Source: Roseiarcus sp963779095 | GTDB taxonomy: Bacteria; Pseudomonadota; Alphaproteobacteria; Rhizobiales; Beijerinckiaceae | NCBI GenBank assembly: GCA_963779095.1 | Contig: CAVZWU010000012.1 | Location: 434,001-498,000, forward strand | DNA length: 64,000 nucleotides | Direction of reading: 5' to 3' | In this document: piece after piece, positions 24,153-34,123 of the stretch | How the letters are laid out: every line of letters begins with the position of its first letter | Numbering within the stretch: position 1 is the stretch's first letter | Made by a program: the position numbers and the translations under genes | Notes under the pieces: generated by a model | Seen by the model: only the letters and a program-made list of their open reading frames with translations | Told to the model about the DNA's origin: nothing | Databases searched by the model: none

Positions 24153-25541
24153 ATGCTGAACCAACGATGGACCCCGGATAGCTGGCGGACGAAGCCGATC
24201 GCCCAGGCGCCGGTCTATTCGGATCGTGCGGCGCTCGCCGAGGCCGAGCGCCAGCTTGCCGGCTATCCGCCGCTGGTTTTTGCCGGCGAAGCACGCAAGC
24301 TCAAACAGGCTTTGGGCAAGGCGGCCGCTGGCGACTCGTTTCTGCTCCAGGGTGGCGATTGCGCCGAAAGCTTCGGCGAGCATTCGGCCGACAACATCCG
24401 CGACTTCTTCCGCGTGTTCCTTCAGATGGCGGTGGTCATGACCTTCGCCGCCGCTTCGCCCATCGTGAAGGTCGGGCGCGTCGCTGGCCAGTTCGCCAAG
24501 CCGCGCTCGTCCGACTTCGAGACGATCGACGGCGTGACCTTGCCGGCTTATCGCGGCGACATCGTCAACGACATCGAGTTCACGGCCGCCGCGCGCGCGC
24601 CCGATCCGCGCCGGCAGATCGAGGCCTACCGCCAGTCCGCGGCGACGCTCAACCTGTTGCGCGCCTTCGCCACCGGCGGCTACGCCAATCTCGAGAACGT
24701 CCATCGCTGGATGCTGGGCTTCGTCAAGGACAGCCCCCAGTCCGGGCGCTACGAGGAGCTCGCCGACCGGATCACCGAAACGCTCGGATTCATGCGCGCC
24801 GTCGGCCTCGATCCGGAGGCGCATCCGGAATTGCGCTCCACCGACTTCTACACCTCGCACGAGGCGCTGCTGCTCGGCTACGAGCAGGCGATGACCCGGC
24901 TCGATTCGACCTCCGGCGATTATTACGCGACCTCCGGCCACATGATCTGGGTCGGCGACCGGACGCGCCAGCTCGGCGGCGCGCATGTCGAATTCTGCCG
25001 GGGCCTGAAGAATCCGATCGGTCTCAAATGCGGCCCGTCGCTCACGCCCGACGAGCTTCTGCGCCTCATCGAAATCCTCGATCCCGACGAGGAGCCCGGC
25101 CGTCTCACCCTCATCTGCCGCTTCGGCGCGGACAAGGTCGAGGCCGCGCTGCCGCCGCTCCTGCGCGCGGCCAAACGCGAGGGCCGCAAGCTCTTGTGGG
25201 TTTCGGACCCGATGCACGGCAATACGATCAAGACGTCGAACGGCTACAAGACGAGGCCAACCGAACGCATCGCCCAGGAAGTTCGCAACTTCTTCGCCGT
25301 CTGCCGCGCCGAGGGAACTCATGCCGGCGGCGTGCACCTCGAGATGACCGGCAAGAACGTCACCGAGTGCACCGGGGGAGCGCGCGCGATCTCGGAAGCC
25401 GATCTGCACGACCGCTATCACACCTATTGCGATCCGCGCCTCAATGCGGAGCAGGCGATCGAAATGGCTTTCATGGTCGCCGATCTTCTCAAGGTCCAGC
25501 GGCTGGCCCAGCCCGAACGGCCGGTCCGGGCGGCCGAGTGA
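24153..25541 (+). CDS. aroG: 3-deoxy-7-phosphoheptulonate synthase, class II
   Basis: Class II DAHP synthase condenses phosphoenolpyruvate with erythrose 4-phosphate, the first step of the shikimate pathway. The 462-residue protein shows the plant/actinobacterial-type sequence WTPDSWRTKPIAQAPVY, LLQGGDCAESF (metal-binding Cys), KVGRVAGQFAKPRS, TSHEALLLGYEQAMTR, SDPMHGNTIK (metal-binding His), GGVHLEMTGKNVTEC (Glu) and DPRLNAEQAIEMAF. Start ATG 24153. The gene is intact. The open frames antisense to it are shadows. Confidence 0.96.
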   Translation: MLNQRWTPDSWRTKPIAQAPVYSDRAALAEAERQLAGYPPLVFAGEARKLKQALGKAAAGDSFLLQGGDCAESFGEHSADNIRDFFRVFLQMAVVMTFAAASPIVKVGRVAGQFAKPRSSDFETIDGVTLPAYRGDIVNDIEFTAAARAPDPRRQIEAYRQSAATLNLLRAFATGGYANLENVHRWMLGFVKDSPQSGRYEELADRITETLGFMRAVGLDPEAHPELRSTDFYTSHEALLLGYEQAMTRLDSTSGDYYATSGHMIWVGDRTRQLGGAHVEFCRGLKNPIGLKCGPSLTPDELLRLIEILDPDEEPGRLTLICRFGADKVEAALPPLLRAAKREGRKLLWVSDPMHGNTIKTSNGYKTRPTERIAQEVRNFFAVCRAEGTHAGGVHLEMTGKNVTECTGGARAISEADLHDRYHTYCDPRLNAEQAIEMAFMVADLLKVQRLAQPERPVRAAE

Positions 25542-25617
25542 CGGCGCGCGCCTTGCACGCGCTATCTCGCGTCGGTCCTGATCGACGCCCCGCGCATATG
25601 CCTTAAGGGGGCTCTTC

Positions 25618-26724
25618 GTGCGGCTCTCCGAATACGCCGTCGGGCGGGACAACAACTTCACCCTGCTTCGCTTTTCCGCGGCCATGACGGTCTTGTTCGC
25701 GCACAGCGTCGCGGTGCTGGGGCTTCCGCCCGAGCGCGAGTTCTTTTTCAACCGGATCGGATTTTCGCTCGGCGAAATGGGGCTCGACATGCTGTTCGTG
25801 ACGAGCGGCTTTCTTGTCACCGCAAGCCTGGTCGTGCGGCAGGATCTGATCGCCTATCTCTGGGCCCGGATTCTCAGGGTCTATCCCGGCATTTGGGTCA
25901 TGCTCGTCCTGACCGTTTTCGTGCTCGCGCCTGCGCTGACGACCTTGCCGCGCCCCGACTATTACGAGTTGCCGCTCACGTGGGAATATTTCCGCAAATG
26001 CGCGACCCTCATCGGCGGGGTGCGCTATTCGCTGCCGGGCGTATTCGAAACCCTGCCCCTCAGGGGCGAGTTCAACGGCTCCTTGTGGACGATGCCGGTT
26101 GAAGTGCGGATGTATCTCTATCTCGCCGCCATCTGGGTTGGGCTGGCGGTCTTGCCGGCGGCGCGCATCAAGGCCATGCGCATCGTCCTGCCGATCTCGG
26201 CCTGTGTGCTGCTTGCGATCGTGCTCCGCGCGCGATTGACCGGAGTAGCGTTCAACGGGGCGAACATTCGCGTCTTCATGTTCCTGTACGGTTCGAGCCT
26301 CTTCCTCTGGCGCGACCGGATTCCAATGGGTCCCTGGCTGCTCGCCGGGATTCTGGCCGCGCTTCTCTTGGCCTCGTTCGACAAGACGGTCTTTTTCCTC
26401 GTCTACGTCGTCTGCCTCGCGCCTCTGGTCCTTCATCTGGTCTATGTGCCGGGCGGCCGCATCCGGGCGTTCAACGATTGGGGCGACTATTCCTACGGGG
26501 TCTATATCTACGCATTCCCGGTCCAGCAGACGCTGGCCTTTCTCTTCCCCGCCATGACGCTCGGCGCGATGATGGCGTCGTCAGCTTTCGTCTCGGTCGC
26601 GATCGCGATCGTGTCGTGGAAGCTGATCGAGGAGCGGGCGCTGAGCCTCAAGGGCGACTTCGCCGAGGCGACGTGGCGGGCGTTCAACCTCGGTTTGGCG
26701 AAGGTCGCGAGCGTCGTGCGCTGA
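25618..26724 (+). CDS. Acyltransferase 3 family membrane protein (OafA/YrhL type)
   Basis: A 368-residue polytopic inner-membrane O-acyltransferase. The N-terminal NNFTLLRFSAAMTVLFAHS contains the family R..A...V...H pattern with the likely catalytic His. GLDMLFVTSGFLVTAS and the RILRVYPGIWV segment (R-x10-F type motif) follow, then about ten hydrophobic helices. These proteins acylate surface polysaccharides or lipids. GTG 25618 is preceded by AAGGGGG at six bases. It stands 76 bp after aroG with no shared function. A GC-rich hairpin with a short T-run follows the stop. Confidence 0.88.
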   Translation: MRLSEYAVGRDNNFTLLRFSAAMTVLFAHSVAVLGLPPEREFFFNRIGFSLGEMGLDMLFVTSGFLVTASLVVRQDLIAYLWARILRVYPGIWVMLVLTVFVLAPALTTLPRPDYYELPLTWEYFRKCATLIGGVRYSLPGVFETLPLRGEFNGSLWTMPVEVRMYLYLAAIWVGLAVLPAARIKAMRIVLPISACVLLAIVLRARLTGVAFNGANIRVFMFLYGSSLFLWRDRIPMGPWLLAGILAALLLASFDKTVFFLVYVVCLAPLVLHLVYVPGGRIRAFNDWGDYSYGVYIYAFPVQQTLAFLFPAMTLGAMMASSAFVSVAIAIVSWKLIEERALSLKGDFAEATWRAFNLGLAKVASVVR

Positions 26725-26759
26725 GCCCGTCGGGCCGGCCGCCGCACCCGCGTCTGGCT

Positions 26760-26780
26760 ACCCCCGGCGGGCGGGGGTTT
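26760..26780 (+). terminator. Possible intrinsic terminator
   Basis: The stem ACCCCC/GGGGGT encloses GGCGGGC and is followed by only three T. It lies 35 bp after the acyltransferase stop. The short T-run makes this a weak call. Confidence 0.4.
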
Positions 26781-26785
26781 CCTGG

Positions 26786-26945
26786 TTTGGGTTTTCTTGG
26801 CGCCTGGGCGTTTTGGCTTGAAGACCCCCGTTTTTGAGGGTTGGAAAAGCTTGGATTTCCTTGGATTCTCTCGTCCGAATCGAGACTTATCAATGGGTTA
26901 CACGCGATTTTCCGCGAAAAATTTTTGCGCGGCCCGCTTGCCCCG
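26786..26945. repeat. Dispersed intergenic repeat, modules A and B joined
   Basis: 26786-26874 (module A, 89 bp) matches 63902-63990 at the same length, with long identical blocks TTTGGGTTTTCTTGGCG and GGTTGGAAAAGCTTGGATTT. 26875-26945 (module B) shares CGAGACTTNTCAATGGGTTA and an A/T-rich block with the 18.4- and 41.4-kb repeats. The rest of the 26725-27167 gap, up to the vapC stop, shows no gene. Confidence 0.8.
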
Positions 26946-27167
26946 TGAAGCGCTCGCGAAGCGGCAAGAAGCGCAGGCAGGAAGGCGAAATGGTCACATG
27001 GGCAGTTTAGTCAGACTTCCGATTTTCCGCAACAAAATGTGGATCAACAAGAATCTCGCTGGACTATGAGCGAGGGGCGCCATCCGCATGACGCTTCGCG
27101 TCGACGATGGGCGGCCTCGGCGGCTGACAAAGCGAGGGGACGATGCCCCGTCGGAAGCGCCGGCCGC

Positions 27168-27572
27168 TTACGCCTCGGGGGCGAGAAGCGTCAGCTCTGG
27201 AAAATAGGTGCGATAGCGCCGCGCGTCCCGCGTAAGCAATGGCGCGGCCGCGACGCTTGCATGCGCCCCGATGAAGAAGTCGGACAAGGCCCTGCTGCGG
27301 ACTCCGCCGCCGCGTCGATATGCTCTGAAAGCTTGCGCCGCGCGGAACGCGGCCGAACTGGGTATTTCCGCCAGCGTGAGATCGAGTTCTTCGATCGCCG
27401 CGTCGCAATCCGACTGTGATTCGAACCCGATCGCGAACTCGGCATAGACGATCGCATTGATCAGCAACGGGCCTCGGGCGTGGGCGGATGCGAGCGCTTG
27501 ACTAGACCAGTCGGCCCAGACGGGATTGTCGCTTGTGACATCGATCAGGATGTTCGTGTCGACGAAGGTCAA
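27168..27572 (-). CDS. vapC: VapC-type PIN-domain toxin
   Basis: A 134-residue PIN-domain ribonuclease, toxin of a VapBC pair. It begins MTFVDTNILID (metal-binding Asp5) and has the acidic residues in VYAEFAIGFES, LSDFFIGAHA and LLTRDARRYRTYFP, the complete PIN acidic quartet pattern. Its ATG overlaps the antitoxin stop (ATGA at 27569-27572), giving coupled translation. The targets of such toxins are usually tRNA or rRNA; this one is unknown. Confidence 0.92.
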   Translation of the reverse strand: MTFVDTNILIDVTSDNPVWADWSSQALASAHARGPLLINAIVYAEFAIGFESQSDCDAAIEELDLTLAEIPSSAAFRAAQAFRAYRRGGGVRSRALSDFFIGAHASVAAAPLLTRDARRYRTYFPELTLLAPEA

Positions 27573-27817
27573 TCGTCGCCTCGGGTCATCCGCATGACCT
27601 CCTCGGTTGAAAATCCGCGGAACGGTTGCCGGCGGCTGATCTCTTTGAGTCGGGCAACATAGGCCTCGGCGCTCTTCACGGCGGCTTCGGCCTCGATGAT
27701 CACGCCGCCTTCCGGGCGCACCCGGACGTTCACTCGGTCGCCCGGTCGAATCTTTGCCGCCTCCCGCACGGCCTTCGGCAGAGTGACTTGCCCTTTTACC
27801 GTCACCGTCGTCGTCAA
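27569..27817 (-). CDS. vapB: AbrB/SpoVT-fold antitoxin (VapB)
   Basis: A cognate antitoxin of about 82 residues. The swapped-hairpin DNA-binding domain LTTTVTVKGQVTLPKAVREAAKIRPGDRVNVRV is N-terminal, and the acidic/helical tail EEVMRMTRGDD would wrap the toxin. The proposed start is TTG 27817, with GGAG seven bases upstream; the open frame extends to 27916, but the added N-terminus (MRTLVLWAGIATRV...) is foreign to the family. VapB normally represses its own operon. Confidence 0.85.
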   Translation of the reverse strand: MTTTVTVKGQVTLPKAVREAAKIRPGDRVNVRVRPEGGVIIEAEAAVKSAEAYVARLKEISRRQPFRGFSTEEVMRMTRGDD

Positions 27818-27951
27818 GTCGCTCTCCGTAATACTCCCGAAAGAAAAGTAATACCTGATCGCCTCCTCGTCAATAACTCTGGTTGCGATCCCCGCCCACA
27901 ACACAAGGGTTCGCATTGCTCCTTCCTCGCCCCTCGCGCTAATTCTCGCGT

Positions 27952-29691
27952 ATGCCCTCCTCCGCCAACCGTCTCGCCATCGCGCTCGCGCAAATCCCCG
28001 CCATTGTCGGAGACATTTCCGGCAACCGCGACCGGCTGCGCAAAGCGCGCGCGGAAGCCGCCGCCTTCGGCGCCGACATCGTGATGGCGCCGGAACTCTA
28101 CCTCTCGGGCTATCCGCCCGAGGATCTGGTGCTGAAGCCCGCCTTCCAGGAGGCCTGCCGGGCGGCCTGCGAGGAACTGGCGCGCGTAACCGCCGACGGC
28201 GGCCCGGCGGCGCTGGTCGGCCTGCCCTGGGTCGAGGACGGCAAGCTTTATAACGCGATGGCGCTGCTCGACGGCGGACGGATCGAGGCGGTGCGGTTCA
28301 AGGTCGACCTGCCCAATTATGGCGTGTTCGACGAGAAGCGGGTGTTCGCGGCCGGCCCGTCGCCGGGGCCGATCGTCTTTCGCGGCGCGCGCCTCGGCGT
28401 TCCGATCTGCGAGGACATCTGGGGCCGGACCCGGTCGAGTGCATTCTCGAGACCGGGGGCGAAATCCTGCTCGTGGGCAACGCGTCGCCCTACGAGCGCG
28501 ACAAGCTCATGATCCGCCAGAACGTGGCGGTCGAGCGCGTCGTCGAGAGCGGGCTGCCGCTCATCTATCTCAACACGGTCGGCGGCCAGGACGAACTCGT
28601 GTTCGATGGCGGCTCGTTCGCGCTCAACGCCGACCGCACGTTAGCGCGCAATTGCCGGCCTTTCGCTCCATGGTGGCGCGCACGGTATGGGAGCGGGGCG
28701 AAGCGGCTGGGCTTGCGTCGAGGGCCCGCGCGAGATCGTCGAGGAGGGGGACGAGGCTGACTATGCGGCCTGCGTCATGGGGCTGCGCGACTATGTCGAG
28801 AACAACCGCTTTCCGGGTGTCGTGCTGGGCTTGTCGGGCGGCGTTGATTCGGCGCTCTGCGCCGCGATGGCGGTCGACGCGCTGGGCCCCGAGCGCGTGC
28901 ACGCCGTCATGCTGCCCTATCGCTTCACTTCGAATGAATCGCTTTCCGATGCGGCTGAATGCGCGAAAGCGCTCGGCCTCCGTTACGATATCGTGCCGAT
29001 CGCCGAGCCGGTCGAGGGCGTGGAGCGGGCGCTGAAGCGCTTGTTCGAGGGCAAGGCGCGCGACATCACCGAGGAGAACATCCAGAGCCGCGCGCGCGGC
29101 CTCATCCTCATGGCGATCTCGAACAAGACCGGCGCGATGGTGGTGACGACCGGCAACAAGTCGGAAATGTCGGTCGGCTACGCCACGCTCTACGGCGACA
29201 TGAATGGCGGCTTCAATCCGATCAAGGACCTCTACAAGATGGAGGTCTTTCGCCTGTCCGCCCTGCGCAACCGCTGGAAGCCGTTCGGCGCGCTCGGGCC
29301 GGATGGCGAGGTCATTCCTGAGAACATCATCGTCAAGCCGCCGAGCGCCGAACTGCGCGAGAACCAGAAGGACGAGGATTCGCTGCCGCCCTATCCAGTT
29401 CTTGACGGCATTCTGCGCAGCCTCGTCGAAAAGGAGATGCGCGTCGCCGACATCGTGGCTGAGGGTTACGACCCCGAGACGGTGCGCAGAGTCGAGCGGC
29501 TGCTTTATCTCGCCGAATACAAGCGCCGGCAGTCGGCGCCGGGGGTGAAGGTCGGGCCGAAGAATTTCGGCCGCGACCGGCGCTATCCGATCGTCAACCG
29601 GTTCCGCGACCAGGGCCTTAAGGCGCAAGGGCCGGACGCTTCGATCGCGCCCTTGAAGTCGGTCGGCCTGAGCGAGCGGTTCGAGGAATAG
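27952..29691 (+). pseudogene. nadE: Glutamine-dependent NAD+ synthetase with three frameshifts
   Basis: NadE converts deamido-NAD+ to NAD+ using glutamine. The glutaminase domain (frame of ATG 27952) has the catalytic triad Glu48 (MAPELYLSGYPPEDL), Lys117 (RFKVDLPNYGVFDEKR) and Cys153 (VPICEDIWG). The frame then shifts at about 28422 (to ETGGEILLVGNASPYERDKLM), about 28650 (to LPAFRSMVARTVWERGEA) and about 28705 (to WACVEGPREIVEEGDEADYAACVMGL). The synthetase domain is complete: LSGGVDSALC P-loop, TTGNKSEMSVGYATLYGD, GGFNPIKDLYK. All segments are well conserved, so one-base sequence errors are a strong alternative to gene death; NadE is usually essential. Confidence 0.9.
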
Positions 29692-29964
29692 CGGGGCCGA
29701 ACAGCTGGCCCATGCGAGGCTGCTCCTTGACAACGGAGGCTCCCGAGGCGGCTCGTCGTGGCGCTCGCCTTCGAGGTCGAAGCCGCGAGCAGAATAGAGC
29801 GACGCTCTGGCGTCGCAACGCCATTTTCAATACGTTATTCGAGCCGAATCGCAGGCAGATCCCAGGTCGGCTTCGGGATCGATCGAAGAAGGTTGTTTTG
29901 CGAAACCGCGTTGCGGCAAACCGCGCGGGTCAGGTCAGCGCCCCGAACTTGAGAAGGTCAATTC

Positions 29965-30546
29965 ATGCCTGAAGCCACCAAATCCGCGGTCGAGGCGAAA
30001 GAAAAAAGTCAGGCGGTCGCGCTCGTCATCGCCATTCTTGCGCTCCTGCTGGCGCTGGCCGAAGCCGGCGCCAAGAACGCCCAGCATTTGTCGACGGAAA
30101 AAAACATCGAGTCCTCCGACCTCTTCAATTTCTATCAGGCCAAGAGGATTCGCTCGACAGTCGTGGAGACAGCCGCGGCCGCTCTCGAGGCGCAAAAGAG
30201 CGCGGTGAACGATCCCAAAGCGCAAGAGGCGTTCGAGAAGCAGATCGCAGACTTCAAGGCGACCGTGGCGCGATACGAGAAGGACCCGAAGAAGCCGGAA
30301 GACAGCATGGACGCGATCCAGGATCGGGCCAAGGAGGCCTCGGAAGCGCGGGAATTGGCCAATCGCCGGCTCGGGCATTACGAACTCGGGAGCGGCCTGA
30401 CCCAGATCGCGATCGTGCTGGCCTCGGCCGCGATCATCACCGGGATCACCGCGCTTGTCTGGTTCAGCGTCCTGCTCGGCGCGATCGGCGCGGCGCTCAT
30501 CGCGTTCGGGTTTTTTGCGCCCGCGGTGCTGACGTTCATCGGGTAG
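29965..30546 (+). CDS. DUF4337-family membrane protein
   Basis: A 193-residue protein with an N-terminal membrane helix (AVALVIAILALLLALAEAGAK, about 16-36), a long charged coiled-coil-like middle (about 60-130: FEKQIADFKATVARYEKD) and two C-terminal helices (about 150-193: TQIAIVLASAAIITGITALVW and GAALIAFGFFAPAVLTF). The motif ESSDLFNFYQAKRIRSTVVE is the DUF4337 signature. The function of the family is unknown. ATG 29965. The 270 bp upstream after nadE contain no other gene. Confidence 0.8.
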   Translation: MPEATKSAVEAKEKSQAVALVIAILALLLALAEAGAKNAQHLSTEKNIESSDLFNFYQAKRIRSTVVETAAAALEAQKSAVNDPKAQEAFEKQIADFKATVARYEKDPKKPEDSMDAIQDRAKEASEARELANRRLGHYELGSGLTQIAIVLASAAIITGITALVWFSVLLGAIGAALIAFGFFAPAVLTFIG

Positions 30547-30825
30547 TCGCCGGGCTTTGCAGGACGTGGCGCGGGTGCAACGTACGCTTGGCGCCCGCAC
30601 ACGTCGGGTCGCCTCCGAGCGTCCCCCTTAGGCAGTCCTGCCCATTGACCGCAAGAACCGACTGTGACCAGCCTCCTGCAGGGAAAGGCGCAAAAACAGA
30701 TATTCGCCATGCGCTTTTTGTTAACGTCACCGGGGACCCGCAACCGGGCGCGGCATCCATGATTTCGCCCCGCTCGTTCTCGCGCCGCGACGCGACGATC
30801 CCCGCATGAAACGGAGGAGACGACG

Positions 30826-31882
30826 ATGGTTGATGAGACCAAACTCAACGCATTCATGGATAAGATCCTGGGCGATATCGGCGGCGCTTTCAGCGTGCCG
30901 CTGGTGCGCATGGGCGACAAGCTCGGCCTCTATAAGGCGCTCAACGAGCAAGGTCCGATGACGTCAGCGGAGCTTGCTGCGAAGACGAATGTCGCCGAGC
31001 GCTACGCGCGCGAATGGCTGTCGCAGCAGGCCGCGTCCGGATACCTCGAATACGCACCCGCCACGGGCAAGTTCACCTTGCCGCCGGAGCAGGCGATGGC
31101 GTTCGCCGAGCCTGACAGTCCCGTCTACTTGCAGGCCGCCTTCGACATGGTTGCGGTCATGCTGGAGAACCAGGCCCTGGTCGAACCTGCATTCCGCTCC
31201 GGCAAGGGCGTCGGCTGGGGCGACCAGTCGCAGTGCCTGTTCTGCACCACCGGACGCTTCTTCCGCACCGGCTATCACCACAATCTCGTGGGCTCTTGGC
31301 TGCCGGCGCTCGACGGAGTCACGGCGAAACTCGACGCCGGCGCGACGGTCGCCGATGTCGGCTGCGGACACGGGTTTTCGACCATCATCATGGCGAAGGC
31401 TTTCCCCAAATCGACGTTCGTCGGCTACGACTTTCATCCCGCCTCGGTTGAGCAGGCGCGGGTCGCACGCGAAGCAGCACGGCGCGGCGGCGAACACGAA
31501 GTTCGAAGTCGCAATGGCGAGCGATTTTCCGGGAAAGGATCTGGACCTGGTGACCTTCTTCGACTGCCTGCACGACATGGGCGATCCGGTCGGCGCCGCG
31601 CGCCATGTGCGCGAGACGCTGAAGCCCGACGGCAGCTGGATGATCGTCGAGCCTCAGGCGGGCGACCGGCTCGAGGACAATCTCAATCCGGTCGGCCGGA
31701 TGTACTACGCGGGCTCAACGATGGTGTGCATCCCGACTTCGCTCGACCAGCCGGTCGGCGCGGCGCTCGGGGCGCAGGCGGGCTTCGCCAAGCTGTCGTC
31801 CGCGATCACGCAAGGCGGATTCGGCAAGGTGCGCAAGGCGACCGAGACGCCGTTCAACATGGTGCTCGAGGCGCGGCCTTAA
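30826..31882 (+). pseudogene. Class I SAM-dependent methyltransferase with N-terminal winged helix, one frameshift
   Basis: ATG 30826 has GGAGGA upstream. The N-terminal dimerisation/winged-helix domain (GLYKALNEQGPMTSAELAAKTNVAERYAREWL) precedes the SAM-binding motif I VADVGCGHGFSTII and VGYDFHPASVEQAR. At about 31466 one base shifts the frame, and the other frame continues AKQHGAAANTKFEVAMASDFPG, VTFFDCLHDMGDP, LKPDGSWMIVEP to a stop at 31882. The pieces align end to end as one protein of about 350 residues. The small-molecule substrate is unknown. The defect may be a sequence error. Confidence 0.85.
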
Positions 31883-31892
31883 GCGCGCCGGG

Positions 31893-32495
31893 TCAGGCCG
31901 GTTTCTGTTTCCTGGCTCCGGCTTTTCCGCTGCGATTGGCGATGCGTCCGAGCGCACGCTTGATGGGCGCTTCGTCGATCGTGTCCGCGTCGTAATCGCC
32001 GAGCCACCTCTTGATCTCCGCATGGTCTGGATGGTCTGGGTCGGCCGCCGTCTCGAGCTTGTCGTAGAAGCCAGGAATTCCGCCGCAATCCTCGGGCGGA
32101 CCGTTGCGCTCGCCCGCGACATAGCGAGGATAGGAACAATCCGGATCGCCTGCGCGAACATCGGAGACGGTCAGGCGATGCTCCCAGCTGTCGCCAAAGT
32201 CGTACAGGTAATCGATTTTGGTCTTGCGCGGACCAAGCAGATCCGCCAGTCGGACCTTGCCCGCATCGACAAGCGGCTCTTCTCTCCAACCCTCGTCGCT
32301 CGACGTACCGTAACGACGCTTGCCAAGCGAAAACTCCCACAGATGGTAATTCCGCCATCCGAACGCCGCCTGGATGACTGCGTGCAAGCTCTTGAGCGAA
32401 ATGGAGGTCGCAACCTGGACCTCGCGCCAGATCGGCGGGTCCGTGTCGATAAGCTCGATGCGAATGGTGGCGATCTCTTCGGCGGTCATGTCCAT
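31893..32495 (-). CDS. Plasmid pRiA4b ORF-3 family protein
   Basis: A 200-residue protein of the pRiA4b ORF-3-like family (IRIELIDTDPPIWREVQVATSISLKSLHAVIQAAFGW, FGDSWEHRLTV, CGGIPGFYDKLE, HAEIKRWLGDYD). The family is common on plasmids and chromosomes of Hyphomicrobiales, and its biochemical role is not established. It ends 11 bp from the methyltransferase stop, convergent. The start is ATG 32495 or 32489; neither has a good ribosome site. Confidence 0.88.
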   Translation of the reverse strand: MDMTAEEIATIRIELIDTDPPIWREVQVATSISLKSLHAVIQAAFGWRNYHLWEFSLGKRRYGTSSDEGWREEPLVDAGKVRLADLLGPRKTKIDYLYDFGDSWEHRLTVSDVRAGDPDCSYPRYVAGERNGPPEDCGGIPGFYDKLETAADPDHPDHAEIKRWLGDYDADTIDEAPIKRALGRIANRSGKAGARKQKPA

Positions 32496-32535
32496 CGAGC
32501 CATCATAATGTGGAAAAGCGAGGCCTTGCGCTCCC

Positions 32536-33909
32536 TCACGCGTTCGACGCCAAAGCGCCCGGCAAGCCCGCGCGCAGGCGCGAGGGCGCGGCGGGAACGA
32601 GCTTCTTCACCGCGGCCGAAGCGGCGATCTGCCCGCGGTTGACGAACGCCTCGTGATTGCGCTCGATCTCGTCGAGGTCATAGAGATAATTGACCATGAT
32701 CCCGAACGACTCGGCGAGCCCCTTGGGCGACAGGTCCCCCTCCCAGTCGATGCGCTCAAGCCGCGCGCCATTGCCGAGATGGAAGCGGGCGACCGGATCC
32801 AGCACACGGCCGTCGGGACGGCGCGCTTTCAGGAAGTAATAGGCGGCGAGCGGCTCGAGCGCGGCGCGCAAGCTTGGCCGCTGCGGCGGGCGCGCGGCCA
32901 AGGGTCCTCGGCCGCCAATTGCAGCGCGACAGCCTTCACGGCCATGATCGCCGGATCTTCGGTCGTCTCGAGCCAGGCGCGAAATCCCGGAACCGGCGAA
33001 AGGGTGACGAAGGTCTCGATCGCCGGCAGCTCGCGGCGGATCTCCTCGACCACCTGCTTGATGAGGAAGTTGCCGAAATTGACGCCGGCGAGGCCACGCT
33101 GGCAATTGGAAATGGAATAGAACGCCGCAACGCGCGCCTTGTCCGGCGCGACATGCGCGCGCTGCTCCGCCAAGCAGCGGCGCGATCGCCGCGGGTGCGC
33201 CGAGCGTCAGCGCCACCTCGACGAAGATCAGCGGCTCGTCGACCAGCCTCGGATGGAAGAACGCGTAGCAGCGCCGGTCGGCGGGATCGATGCGCCGCCT
33301 CAGCTCGTCCCAATCGCCGATTTCGTGCACCGCCTCGTAACGGATGATCTTTTCCAGAAGCGCAGCCGGCGAGGACCAGTCGATGCGGCGCAACACCAGA
33401 AATCCCCGATTGAACCACGAACCGAACAGATGCAGAAAATCGCGATCGACGATGGCGAGCGACGGGTTCTGGTTCATAAGCTGGATGAGGTCGGCGCGCA
33501 TCGCAACCAGGGTGGCCGTGCCGCCGGGCGCGCGATTGAGTCGCCGGAAGAGCTCGTGACGGCGCGGCTCGGAGGCGTAGTGGATTTCGCTCAGCCGGGC
33601 TTCGTCACCTTCCGAGCCGAAGCTGGCGATCGCCTCGCGCACCCGCTCGCGATCGGGGCCGAAATCATCCGCAAGCGCACGGAAGAAGGCGCAGTGGTCG
33701 GATGGATCGAGCGCGCGGTACCGCCCGAGGATCTCGGCCGCGAGCGCGATCCCGGACGCTTCGCCTTGCCCGGCGACCAGCGCCCGGCAGTCGGCGACCA
33801 ACTGATCGACGCGGTTGTCCGCGTCCTTCGGCCAGGGCTTGATCTTGAGCATGGAGCGGCCGCGTTCGGCGACCGACGCCAGGAGATCGTAGAAAAAAGC
33901 GTTGCTCAT
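32536..33909 (-). CDS. Malonyl-CoA decarboxylase with two compensating frame changes
   Basis: Converts malonyl-CoA to acetyl-CoA. ATG 33909 starts MSNAFFYDLLASVAERGR; the N-terminal helical domain runs to SWFNRGFLVLRRIDW. The frame is then wrong between about 33180 and 32900, where another frame encodes VAAFYSISNCQRGLAGVNFGNFLIKQVVEEI and FVTLSPVPGFRAWLETTED, the conserved GNAT-like catalytic part. The original frame resumes with ARFHLGNGARLERIDWEGDLSPKGLAESFGIMVNYLYDL and ends LVPAAPSRLRAGL. Because two indels cancel, the long frame stays open but would contain 90 wrong residues. Probable sequence errors or a dead gene. Confidence 0.88.
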   Translation of the reverse strand: MSNAFFYDLLASVAERGRSMLKIKPWPKDADNRVDQLVADCRALVAGQGEASGIALAAEILGRYRALDPSDHCAFFRALADDFGPDRERVREAIASFGSEGDEARLSEIHYASEPRRHELFRRLNRAPGGTATLVAMRADLIQLMNQNPSLAIVDRDFLHLFGSWFNRGFLVLRRIDWSSPAALLEKIIRYEAVHEIGDWDELRRRIDPADRRCYAFFHPRLVDEPLIFVEVALTLGAPAAIAPLLGGAARACRAGQGARCGVLFHFQLPAWPRRRQFRQLPHQAGGRGDPPRAAGDRDLRHPFAGSGISRLARDDRRSGDHGREGCRAAIGGRGPLAARPPQRPSLRAALEPLAAYYFLKARRPDGRVLDPVARFHLGNGARLERIDWEGDLSPKGLAESFGIMVNYLYDLDEIERNHEAFVNRGQIAASAAVKKLVPAAPSRLRAGLPGALASNA

Positions 33910-34123
33910 GATTTCCGTGAGCCACCCGCAGGGGCCAGCGATCGGACGGGGCCCATGATTCTCATACGGGGGCGGAAGCAAATCAAGACCGCAATCAAAG
34001 ATTCTGAAGCGGCCGCGCGACGATCCGCCTCATCCAAAGATCGCCGCCATTGATCCTGAAGGCGGATTGCCGATAACCTTGGGATGGCCGGTCGCGGCCG
34101 CCGCCCATGAAAGCGAACCAGCG

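Noticed and set aside
24081..25820. A 579-codon frame antisense to DAHP synthase
   Set aside because: Shadow of the conserved aroG reading frame; no motif and no ribosome site.
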